Below are positions 44,364 to 54,753 of a DNA stretch of 64,000 nt, piece by piece. The first letter of the stretch is position 1, and each line of letters opens with the position of its first letter. The stretch comes from Apiotrichum sp. Y4204 (Eukaryota; Basidiomycota; Tremellomycetes; Trichosporonales; Trichosporonaceae). The DNA lies in NCBI GenBank assembly GCA_025531455.1, contig JAMYHL010000099.1, positions 51,319-115,318 of the forward strand. Direction: 5' to 3'. The position numbers and the translations under genes were made by a program. The notes beneath the pieces are model-generated. The model searched no databases, was not told the origin of the DNA, and saw only the letters and a list, made by a program, of their open reading frames with translations.

Positions 44364-47270
44364 ATGGCCTCTCAGAACAACAACGACGAGTCAACGTCCA
44401 CTGGCGGCCTCGGCCTTGAAGGCACCAACACGCCCGCGTTCGGTTCGTCTCTGCCCCAATACGACATTGCCTTAGCCGCCGCCGCTGCCGCTGCCGCTGC
44501 ATCGGCAGGCCAACCCTCTGCGTTCCAGCTGCCCATGGGGGCGCCGCCGCCTTCCCAACTGAACCAAGGTTCCAACCCGCAACAGTCACCGACCTATCCT
44601 CATCGTCCAGCTCTTGCCCTGGACACGACAGGCTCATTCCACATCCCTCAAACACAGACATATTCTGCGGCGAGCAATCCACCGTCCGCGGCGCTCGACT
44701 ATGGGATCGTCCCGGACGTTCTTACGCCTGGCATGTACTTCAACCCGTACCAGAACGAGTTCGCTGCTATTCCTCCTCAGGCGGCTCCGTTCTTCTACCC
44801 GGGAACGATTTCTCCTAGCCAGCTTCCCAACCAACAGTTGCTGAAACCGACCAAAAGCTTTAGCGATCTAATCCTCGAGAGCCGTGGATCGTCCATGTCT
44901 GCATCGTCTACCGAGCATGAGTGGAACGGTGTGGAGGATCTTTCGATGCCGCTACGCGCACTGGTCATGGAGCAGAAGCCGCAGTTGACCCAACTACCCC
45001 CACAGCCTTCAATGCTTCCCCACAATCACTCCCACCACCAGCATTCTCAGTCATTTGACCTCAAGGCACTCGGACACGGATCTTCTGGCAACATCATCAA
45101 TCAGGCTGTTCGGATGTACATGAACGCTCCCAATCGAATGGCATTCGGGGAGCGGAAGATTGTCATCATGTCGCCCAAAGTCGGCCAGAAGAGCTACGGA
45201 ACGGAAAAGCGCTTTCTCTGCCCTCATCCGCAAGCAACTCTTATCGGAAAGTCTTGGTTCACTCAAAGCAAGGACGACTGCCCCGTCTCCCCGCTACTCC
45301 CACCTCGTGTCAACATTAGTTTGTCAGGGGAAGCAACGGTTAAAGACGTCCATGTTTCTTGGACCACCTTGGATAATAAGTCTCTTGACGACAAGATAAA
45401 TGCGCAGCCGATCACCAGCGAGGATAGACCTTTCGTTGGTAATGTTGCGGGCAAAAACCTCCACATTTCCGATGGGGATGGCAAGCGGAGAGAGGTCAAA
45501 GCTCTCGTCACTGTGAAGGCGCCTTTCAACCACCACGCCGGACGTCATGGATGGGGACCATCTAAAGGTACTGTACCCGACATCTCCAACGACATTGTAC
45601 TCGGCACCTTTGAGAGCAAGGAGATCAAGGTTATTTCAAAACCAAGCAAGAAGAAGTCAAACTCTAAGTCTGCGGATCGTGAGTTATGAGATTTCAAAAT
45701 GGTCCACTGATTCAAGTCACCATCCATCACGGTACTACAATTGCCCTTTTCAACCGTGTCAAGTCGCAGACCTCTTCAACTCGCTATTTGTCTGTGCCTG
45801 TCGACATCACTCGCCAGCTGGGCTCGGATGGTCTTCCGGTTACAGGTGCTGTGCCGCCTTCGATCCCCAACAGCGACTCGCTTTTCCGAGGACTCACTGT
45901 GAACCCCAGCATTTGGGAGTCGTGGATCATCTATCTCGTGGACCCTTCCAAGCCAACGGAACCAAGCAATGTCAAATCACCGAACGCTGGGTGGCCGAAC
46001 CTGCCATCCAATGCCATATCCACCCACGTCAACGGTCTTCCCATTCGCTACAACCAGACTGTCGTTCTCCAGTCTCTCCAGACGGGCAGAATATCACCTG
46101 TTCTTATTATTCGTCGCAGCGACGAGGGCTCCGAAGTCGTGGGCATGGACGGCACTAATAACGAACCATCAATCGCTTGTGTGGATGGCGAGATCCCTGG
46201 TCACCAAGTGTCCCAGCTGCAAAAGGTCGCTTTCGAGGTATTCGAACCCCACCGACCACGTGACCAGTCGTACGGTGGCATGTGGCTTGCGTGCGAACAA
46301 GAGACAGTCAAGGAGATGTCCTTGAAATCAGAGCGTCGTTGGAGCCCCCTGCCGACGACCACCCGTGGCAACACGGGTGCGTCGCGTCCGTCCAGCATGC
46401 CCAACACGCCCCAAGCCCGTTTCGGTGTTCTGCCAATGACGCCCCACACTGCTACAGTGGGCTTACCGTCGAACCCCTCCAACCCTTCGAGCCCTATTTC
46501 GTCCGCTTCGTCTGGCGATTATTTCGGCAGCCATAGCCGCAAGTCGTCCTCATCGGCTCTCTTCTCTCCTCTTTCAGGCGAAATCAGCCTTCCTACGTCC
46601 ACCGACGGTGGCCCTGTTCGCCGTCAGCGCACTGGCTCCGCGTCACGAGGTCCGCTCCAGCGCCCTTCTATGCACAAGAAGCGTGCTTCGGCCGATATCC
46701 CGTACAACAACTCGTACGACTATATGCCCAACGCCTTGGCACAAAGTGTGACCGGCCTTGAGAGGCAATATTGGACGCTCAATGTTGGCGACATTTGCAT
46801 CTGGAGCATCGTGAGCACCGAGCAGGTGACGTACACATTCTACATTCCCCCATATGTGTCCGATCCGACTGAGCCCATTGCTCCTTTCCCCCAAGCCAAT
46901 AAGTGTCTGCCTCCCAACATGAGCGCCGAATCGGTTCCAAACAAGTACAACCATCAATTTACATCTATGGCCACCATGCCGTTGGTGACCTTCTATGGCA
47001 AGAACTTCACCAAACGCCCCGATGGTCATGCGTGTTATGAGGTGTACTTCGGCGACCAGGTCGCAAACCATAACGAAGTTCGGTGGTGAGTTTTTATCTG
47101 ATATTCAATTTGAAGTCCTATTCGATCAAGATGCTGACCTTGTTAGCAACGAAGTGATGGCTGCCGCCGAGCCTCAGATCGCTGGCAAGCAGGTGCCCGT
47201 CTTCCTTGTTCGCGAAGACGGGCAGTGTATTCTTCCGACTGGCCTCTTGTATCCTCCCCATTTTGCCTGA
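44364..47270 (+). CDS. CSL (CBF1/Su(H)/LAG-1) family transcription factor
   Basis: DNA-binding regulator of the fungal CSL family (like Cbf11/Cbf12 of fission yeast). Exons 44364-45678, 45717-47085 and 47147-47270 give 935 residues from the ATG at 44364; a possible upstream exon is listed separately. The N-terminus (~270 residues) is Gln/Pro/Ala-rich with an alanine run. The Rel-homology-like domain has the DNA-contact text QKSYGTEKRFLCPHP near residue 276. The beta-trefoil domain reads KPSKKKSNSKSADL, then HHGTTIALFNRVKSQTSSTRYL, and later WTLNVGDICIWSIVSTEQVTYTFYIPP. A Ser/Pro-rich insertion of ~135 residues (46341-46745) interrupts it. The C-terminal Ig-like domain ends QVPVFLVREDGQCILPTGLLYPP. 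The 38-nt intron 45679-45716 restores the conserved SADLTIHHG junction. Confidence 0.93.
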
Positions 47271-47582
47271 TCTCCGTTAGATCTTTGTCATTGAGCGGTT
47301 ACTCTTTCGGAGCCAAAGCCCATAAGCTCTCTTCATTAGCTGATCACCAACCAACCATCAAAAGGCGTCCAGCCGCGATTACTGCGCATTTGGTTATTTG
47401 TATGTTTCCTTCCTGTCCCGGGTCCCTCTCTCTCTCTCTATCCTCAGCGCCTTCCAACCATATCAGCGCTTGTACAAGAATCGATGCATCGTCGTGGCTC
47501 TAGTGTGGCAGCAGTCGTCATCTTGCGATTACGGGTCGTTACGAAATTTTTCGACAAACTATTCCCCCCTTTGGACGAATTG
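47271..47582. other. Convergent 3' intergenic gap
   Basis: Short gap between the stops of the CSL gene and the beta-helix gene. It contains a CT run at about 47427-47442 and no gene. Confidence 0.45.
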
Positions 47583-49627
47583 TCATTTCATCACACGGGA
47601 CATAGACATCCTTCGGGGAGCTCGGCTTAAAGACCCCAACTGTCGTCGGCGCAGGAGCGCTGGAACGAACACGAGCGCCGCCCCACCGGCGAGCCATACA
47701 GCGGGTGAGGCACGCTCCACCACCGGGGTATTTTCCGATAGAGAGTGTCCATCGCGTTCATCGGATATTGGTACTTGCGAACTGACTGCTATCGGTTGTA
47801 CGTTGACGGCCTTGACACTGTTGTATACGTCCTGAAGGATCGGCCGATCAATGTCGGCAATTTCTTGATACTTGTTCGCAAGGATTTCTAGCTCTCGAGC
47901 AAGCAGGCCTATAGCGTGATCAAGCTTACCCCCGCTCTCCTCAAGAGCCGATATTCGCTTCTGTACGCCCTCAAGGGTGTCCAAACCAGACTGGGTATCG
48001 AGAATACGCTTGGGTGCGGCGTGTCCGGGTTTGTCCCGCTCAGGGAAGACGCTAGCGCTGCGCATACCCTCCTCGACGTCCTGAATGGCTATCATGAGGT
48101 ATTCCTGGTACGCGACGAGAGCATCTGCGAGGCGGCCTTCGAGACTCGCGGCGAGCTTGGGGTCATCGGCAGCCCTGGCGGCCACCGCCGCGGGGGAGTC
48201 GCGCAAACGCCAGGCGCGGTATGGTTGGCCATGTGCATCCGGAGGCATCTCGATACAGATGACTACAATTAGTTAGAAACGGATGACTAGAGACTCACTG
48301 TGTTGCACTTCGCCGTTCACAAAGTCATCCTGATATACGCCCTGGGCGCTACCGCGGTTGATGAGCAAGGCGGTTGGAGGTGCATTCTCTGGGGCCGTGG
48401 GACACGACGGACCGGGAACGCCAATGAAGCGAGCATCTTCAGCAATTTTGTTGCGGGCAACTGTGAAAGATTCGGCCGACGAGACTACCATCGCGTATCC
48501 AAAGAATGCCCCGCTGAACACGTTGTCCGTCACAGTACCGCCGTAAACGATTGTATCCGTGTCGTCTGACCAGGTCGCTGGACCTACGACAATCCCCGCC
48601 TTAAGGTATCGGCCGTTGGCCCACAGCCGATTGTTGTGGACCCGCACATTACTGTAATCACCAGCCCAAGGGTCGTAGTCGACAAGGTTGATGCCGCCCA
48701 GAACGACGCGGGTACGAGCGTAAATGTCGTTCTCGCGCACAACTGAACCGGACGATCCAAACAACACAATAGCGCCATCTGTCGCATCGAACACCGTCTG
48801 ACTGTCAGTCACGCTCACCTCCCGGGTCCATACATTACGTTCCACGACTGAATCCTTGCACGCCAGGCTAATGCCGTCCGCGCGTGGATTCCCGTACGGC
48901 GGTTCCTTCTCCAGCAGTCCATCATATTCGTCGTCCCACTCCTCTCCGCATGGTCCCTGTATGGTTAGAAATAAGCTCTGTTATGGACTCTACTCACAAT
49001 GTCATTGTCTGCAATATACGCCTTGCGGCAGTTTAGTGAGTCACCCTCACGCACATGCAGCGCGCTCCAGCCGCGAGGCTCGTACAATCTGCACCCTGTA
49101 ACTGATTGATCAAGTGCGTTGCCGACTTCGATCAACGCGCCACCTAATGGAACGCGTAATAGTTGAGGACGATTTCCATCAATGATGAGGTCAGAGATAG
49201 TGGCCCCGGAACATTGTTTGCAATCCGCACTAGATGTCAATCGGGATTCATCAAACTGAATTGCATGTGGACAAGGACTCACAAGATAGCCACAGCCTGG
49301 TCCCTCCCTTCCACGATAAGCAATGCGCGGTTCCTTCCCTTGGCCGTCCCCAGCGTGGTGAGCGTCTGTTGGGGAGCAGTAAAGTGAATCGAGGCATTCA
49401 ATCGGTGGACTGAGCCTGGGCAGAGCGCGACAGTCGTTCCTTTACCACCTAAAAGAGAAACATTAGCTCTGTTGTTACCCACAAGGACGTAGAGCATAGC
49501 ACATACCAGCGGCAAATAGATTGTTAATTGTCACATCGTCTCCAGACGGGAGACAGGCTACCTTGTCCGCCCTACTCCTCGCAGCAGCGACAGCCGCCAA
49601 AGCGACTATGGTGGTGAGAAAACGCAT
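47583..49627 (-). CDS. Secreted right-handed beta-helix protein with C-terminal membrane anchor
   Basis: Five exons (49627-49507, 49448-49283, 49229-48998, 48956-48299, 48262-47583) give 618 residues. A signal peptide (MRFLTTIVALAAVAAA) is followed by a pectin-lyase-like parallel beta-helix to about residue 390, with repeated turns such as NVRVHNNRLWANGRYL, SVVRENDIY, GTVTDNVFSGAFFGYAM and FTVARNKIAEDARF. Cysteines in the first turns (CLPSG, ALCPGS, DCKQCSG, GPCGEEW) suggest disulfides. After the helix, about 180 residues are predicted alpha-helical or coiled (LDTLEGVQKRISALEESGGK). A hydrophobic segment at about 580-596 (AVWLAGGAALVFVPALL) with an Arg-rich tail looks like a type I membrane anchor. 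Catalytic residues and substrate cannot be assigned. All four introns are in phase, so the parts form one gene. Confidence 0.85.
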
Positions 49628-50318
49628 TTCCCATAGGGTTGCAGGTGCGCGCGATGTCGCGTCAAATCCGTTGTTCGAGTCAAATCGCGTTGCAGAAACG
49701 TCTGAAACGGCCGACTGAAAGGAGAGCGATAAAGGAATGGACAAACAGACAATGAAGCTGCATTTCAGTCCTAGAGTTGACCAGACCTGGCAGAGTTTTG
49801 GGTGTTTTTTAATTTCTTGGGCTCTGCCCAAAAGGCCAAAGGCGTTTGCCAGACAACGTCAGCTGGGGCCCCATACTTTGGGCGTCATTCATTAATTCAG
49901 TGTGATAAAAGGGGTGGTTGACTGGACCCTACGCGTCGCCATGCGCCTCCACCCCACCGCGCACCAGCGCACCAGCGCACTAGCGCACTAGCACTATAGA
50001 GCTATAGCTCTATAGCACACAATGGCTTCCACGTGCTTCATGCGTGCTTGCGCTTTTTACTTTTTATATTTTATATTTTATTCCCGCTGGCTCGATTCCG
50101 CTTTTGAGCTGGCCGCTAGCTAGGCAGCTGCGGCCACGCGCCACGCGCCCATGGGCCACATGAATGACTAGGTGGCGTACTACGTGTTGGCCATGTCCGC
50201 CCCACTGTACTTGTCCTGTATCCATCGTCCTCCATAGTGTCGCGACTGACACCGAGCAGCCGCAACTTTGCTACTCCACTCTTTCTGCCTACGAACAAAG
50301 TCACACAGCATTCCCATC
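49628..50318. promoter_or_regulatory. Divergent promoter region, beta-helix and E2 genes
   Basis: About 0.7 kb between divergent starts. It contains short direct repeats (GCACCAGC and GCACTAGC, 49963-49995) and an AT-rich TTTTTATATTTTATATTTTA stretch near 50055-50080. No gene is visible. Confidence 0.45.
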
Positions 50319-51155
50319 ATGTCTTCGGCAGCGACCAAACGTGTCCAGAAGGTTGGTCCTTGCACATTGCTCTGCGCCCCCAATTTCCGTTGATCCATGT
50401 CTGACGAGCAGGAACTGGCCGAGCTCATGGCCAACCCGATCCAGAACGTCTACGTCGAGCCCAGCGAGTCCAACGTTCTCCAGTGGAAGGTCGTCATGAT
50501 TGGCCCGGTGCGTGCAGCTCGGTTTAACTCTTCCGTCGAGACTAATGATTAGGCTGGCACTCCGTACGAGGGCGGCAAGTTTGGCCTCGATGTTGTCTTC
50601 GGCCACGACTTCCCTTTCAAGGCCCCGAAAGTGAGTGATGGTGCAGCCGGCGAGTCGACTCGATCATTTAGAGAACTTTTCTGCCAGATATTATCGATAA
50701 TCATGCTGGCCTCCGCTCATAACTAATGTACAGATCACCTTCACAAACAAGATGTACCACCCCAACATCGACTCAGACGGAAGGTGTGTTTCGTGACTTG
50801 TCATTGCATTCTTCTGCACATCACTAACACCGCCCAGCATTTGCATTGGTATTCTCAAGGCCGACGTTTGGAAACCCAACACGCGCATGCCTGCTGGTGA
50901 GTATCCATGGCTGTATGGCTGAAGACACGTCTCACCAGCAGTCCTTCTCTCTCTTTACAACCTCCTCGAGTCGCCCAACCCCGACGACCCTCTCGTCGCG
51001 TCCATTGTGAGTTCCAAATATGTATTGCATTGCTTAGATCAGGCCGACCAGTACCGCGCCGACTACGGCGCCTTCGTTGCCAAGGCGCGCGAGTACACCA
51101 AGAAGGTGATTACGACACGAGATAAGGATACCGCTGACAGCAGTACGCTGTCTAA
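50319..51155 (+). CDS. Ubiquitin-conjugating enzyme E2 (Ubc14-like)
   Basis: Transfers ubiquitin from E1 to substrates. Eight exons (50319-50351, 50412-50507, 50553-50630, 50734-50783, 50838-50896, 50939-51006, 51043-51105, 51144-51155) give 152 residues, one UBC domain with no extensions. The conserved HPN is in NKMYHPNIDSDG, and the active-site cysteine follows in SICIGILKADVWKP. The ending LLESPNPDDPLVASIADQYR resembles fission yeast Ubc14 more than the Ubc4/5 class. The last exon is 12 nt (codons YAV and stop), reached through a 38-nt intron with an unusual GTGATT donor. Reading through that intron would give a long unrelated tail. The E2 class is certain; the subfamily is a resemblance judged by eye. 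Confidence 0.93.
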
Positions 51156-51776
51156 ACGACAGGCGATTGCATGGGCCCCAATGAAACCAGAAGCCGCCAT
51201 AGATGTACAGTACACATGTATGCTTGTTCATATCCAGCGGAAGAGCGGGAGGGAGCAAGTGGTGCATGCTGTCACCGTCGGAGACAAGGACCCTCTGGCC
51301 TGCACGTTGCACCGCGCCCCCCTGCCGTTAGCTATTCCGCGGTTGGCGTATTGGGGATATACCGGTTCCCCGGTCCTGATCGCCTTTCTGACCTTTCTGG
51401 CCTTCTGGCCTTCTGGACTTTCCGTGTGTTCCGGATGGTCGGATGTCTCGGTGAAGGCAATGTCGGGGCAATACTTGTAGCAACAAAGGTGCCAGAAGCA
51501 CGCAGGGGCTCGCAGACTTCGGCGCCCCGCGGTGAGATCTGTGATGTAATGTCTCCATGCCTTCCTTGTCAACACAATATACTTCCGCCGGCTCACGTGC
51601 CGGGTTTGCCACACACACGAAAAAGTTCAAATCCAGTTGGTTCCAGCCAGCCGGTCCCAGCGTCAGGCGCTCATACACAAAAGTATTGGGTACATGGTCT
51701 CGCTCCATTCACGCCATCCACAACTTCGCGACCGTCTCGCCAGTGACAACACCGCTGGTCCGTTGACCGTCTCACC
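51156..51776. promoter_or_regulatory. Intergenic region, E2 3' end and Nop6-like promoter
   Basis: About 0.62 kb between two plus-strand genes. A tandem CCTTTCTGG/CCTTCTGG short repeat lies at about 51389-51417. No gene is supported. Confidence 0.45.
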
Positions 51777-52783
51777 ATGTCCGAGAACCTCACGAAAAAG
51801 CAGCAGAAGGCGGCAGCGTTCCGCGCGAAACAGAAGGCCAAGAAGCGCGGCGTCGAGGAGCCGCAGGACGTGCCGGACGCGGATCTCGAAGAGGGCGGTG
51901 AGGAAGGTGCGGAGGACGCCAGCTCGACAGCAACAAAGGGCGAGAGTAAAGGGAAAAAGCGGAAGCGTGCGGAGGACGACCAGGGCGACGAGGAGGCGCC
52001 CAAGGCTAAGGCTAAGGGCAAGAACAAGGCCAAGACCGCGTGGGACGAGGATGAGGAGGGTGAGAAGAAGACAAAGAAGGATGTCAAGCAGCGCTTCATT
52101 CTCTTTATTGGTATGTTCGGACCTTTTGTCTTTGCCCTCCTGTGGACGCTGCTGACGGCAGGTAACCTGGGATACAAGTCGACACGCGAGGACGTGGCGA
52201 AGCACTTTGCTGAGGCAGCTGGTGAGCTAATCCGTCTGTCTCTGTTCTAACTTGCACAGGCCGGACACCCGCCGTCCGCCTATTGACCGAGAAACCCGCC
52301 CCAGGATCAAAAGCGCCACCAAAGTCGCGCGGCATTGCGTTCGTCGAACTCTCAACAAGCGCGGAGATGCAGGCGTGCCTACTTCTGCATCACACGATCC
52401 TGAACCAGCGCCGGATCAACGTCGAGTTGACGGCCGGTGGAGGCGGCAAGTCGGATGCGCGCAAAAGCAAGATTGCGGAGCGGAACACACGTGTCGGCGG
52501 ACAGCGCGAGAAGCGGGCGGAACGGCTGGCAGAGGAAGCGGCCAAAAACGGCACGGCTGTTCCCGAGCCCGAGCCTGCCCCACAGGAAGAGACGGCGGAC
52601 GGATACAAGATGCGCAACGGGCGGCGCGTCAAGGCGAAGACTGTGAGTGCAATGGGACGGGATACGCTGGCCGGCGCAAATACTGACTCGCAGGGTGACA
52701 AACGCGGCGACAGGCGGACAGACGTACCGTCGCGCAAGCGGTGGGAGCCAACAGGCGCAAATGCCATGCCAGTGGGCAAGTAG
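51777..52783 (+). CDS. NOP6: Nop6-like RRM protein, ribosome biogenesis
   Basis: Probable nucleolar RNA-binding protein of 40S subunit biogenesis. Four exons (51777-52110, 52162-52221, 52260-52642, 52694-52783) give 288 residues. The first ~100 residues are highly charged (KQQKAAAFRAKQKAKKRG, GKKRKRAEDD). A single RRM follows with RNP2 at RFILFIGNLGY and RNP1 at KSRGIAFVEL, ending in LNQRRINVELTAGGGGKSD. The tail is rich in Arg, Lys and Glu and ends SRKRWEPTGANAMPVGK. The order basic/acidic N-terminus, RRM and basic tail matches yeast Nop6. It lies 0.6 kb downstream of the E2 gene on the same strand. The family call rests on architecture and RRM resemblance. Confidence 0.85.
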
Positions 52784-54391
52784 TAGCATTGACGAGATGG
52801 AGGAGATTCCGCTTCGGTTATATTGTACTAGGATATGCAGGTTCATCATGCGTTCTCGACGGCGACACCATCAGTGCGGGCTGTGAATACTTGCCTCACG
52901 ACGAGTGTTCAGTTTACGCGTCCTCTCCGTCGCCCTATTCACTCAGGTTGCGTCTCGCACTCGTCGAAACATCTCTGACACAGGGCATGGTGGCATGTGA
53001 AGCGGTGCACGACGGCCACGACGAGTGTCCTCGCGTCCGCGGCCCGCGGCAATCACCGTTGGAGCTACCAATTCATCTGCGTTGCCGCTCACATTTGAGG
53101 ACATCGAGGACACTTGCTGCTCACACAGCTCACGCATTGAACGCATGTGCCCCGCGCTACCGCTAGCGGCTGATCAGACTGGTTCACACGTCCCCCTGGT
53201 GTGCTGTCAAAGGATGACACATGACACAACGCAGCACAGCACGGCCAGCACGGCACAGCGCAGCACGGAACGCACCTGCACACCAGCCCGCGGATATCGG
53301 AACCTCAGCGCTCCCCTCGCGCCCCCCGCCCCGACCCCCCGACCCCCCGCCCCCACCCCCTGGTGTGATGCGCTGATTGGCCGAGTGAAATTGATCTTGT
53401 TCTGAGCGACCGGTTGCTGATCATTGATCGTCGAAATGCGCAGCACGCCGGTGCCGCGGCATGGCTGGGCATAGCTGGGCCATGGCTGTGAGATCCCGGG
53501 ACATGGCTGGCCACGGCCGGATTGCACATGGTCACAGCCTCTGGAATTCTGGAACGTTGGAATGGGTCGACAACTGTGATTTGTGAGCGCATGATCGCAT
53601 GAGCGACGTACGTGACGGAATGTGAAACGCGCCTAACGCGGGCGAGTCTGGATCGTTGGCTATCAAGCCACACTGACCATCCCGGACCCGGCGCAGACCA
53701 CGGCACCACTGCGATCGCTAGAGTCGACCCCGAATAGGTTCTGGTCGGCCAATGTCAGGCTTCTGCACAATAGGTATCATCATAGGGAACCTACCTGTGC
53801 TCGAGCCCCGTGTATCAGATGCTGCCGAGAGGCTAACGTAGCTAACGGTCTAACGCATGTCGCCAGGGGCCAGTCGCGTGAGCCGGACTGATGCCATGAT
53901 GCCAACCGGACGCGACATTTGAGCTACCCACTTGGTGAAGCCTCTGCCAAGTCAAACCAAGTATTGTGTACTTTCTGCAGAGTGTATAACTGTACTGTAT
54001 AACAGGTGCATCCCGAACGAGAGATAATATATGCAGGTTAACAGGCACGGCCTAGTTAGGCTTGGTATGCGCCACCGGGGCGAGAATGCGGCGTTGGCGT
54101 GTGGTGGGGGTCGGGCGTATGGGCCATGGATGAATGTGACGGGGAGTGGTGAGCCGAGATTGGCGATGGAGGGACGTGATGCGAGGAGTGACAGTTGGTA
54201 CGGTGTGTGTTCGGTTATGAGATGAGGTGAGGCTGTATCGAGAGCTGGGGCGCTGTTTTGGGTCGCCAGCGACGGCACATCGTGAGCAATCACGCAATGC
54301 ACTGGGCGCGCAGAGGCCACCACTGTAAGGGGCAGTCGGAACCGCGACCCAGAAAGGTTGTTAAGATGTGACGCATGCGATGGGTCGTCCC
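52784..54391. other. Gene-poor region after the Nop6-like gene
   Basis: About 1.6 kb without a supported gene. It includes CAGCACGG/CAGCACAG short repeats (about 53231-53275) and a C-rich CCCCCGACC patch at about 53318-53360. On the minus strand 54323-53952 is open for 123 codons and could be joined to the small His/Cys-rich gene by a GTGATC donor and a TTACAG acceptor. I regard that extension as unproven. Confidence 0.4.
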
Positions 54392-54753
54392 CTAGAACCG
54401 AGTGTGATCACCTGCCATGCACTGTGGGTTAATAAGTCCGCATTTTTGATAACATGAAAGGTAGAGACCTAGATCGTCAGCTCAGCAACAAAAAATCGGC
54501 AGTTATTATACCGCAACACCGACAGCGAGATGTTATACTCACCTACCAGACTGCACACAGGCAAATATGTCATGACCTTGCACTTGCATCCTGGGGCCGA
54601 GCACATGCACCTGTGTTCTTCCATGCTTGATGCCAGAGGCGGTTGGCGACCAGCTAAGCTGTGGGGATTGGGATGGAGATGGTGGAGGGGCGAAGAGTGT
54701 GAGTGAGGGTGAGTAGCCGCTGCTGCGGGCGAGACGTGGCCAGCGCCTGCCAT
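54392..54753 (-). CDS. Candidate small His/Cys-rich protein
   Basis: No family recognised. Exons 54753-54543 and 54468-54392 give 95 residues. The ATG sits in a strong context (CACAATGGC). The intron of 74 nt has a GTGAGT donor, a CTGAC branch point and a CTAG acceptor. The N-terminal half is histidine-rich (THPHSHSSPLHHLHPNPHS). A compact CxC...CxC block (HRCMCSAPGCKCK) follows, then single cysteines in exon 1 (PVCSL) and exon 2 (LSCYQKC and PQCM). The pattern could bind metal, as metallothioneins do, but no known protein is recognised. The minus-strand sequence just upstream is CT-rich, like a transcribed leader. The 3' end is uncertain, since exon 2 contains a weak GTGATC donor that could lead into another exon. 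Confidence 0.4.

Noticed and set aside
51007..51480. Long read-through frame at the end of the E2 gene
   Set aside because: It translates intron 6 and continues past the natural end; the spliced model ends at YAV and matches the E2 domain.
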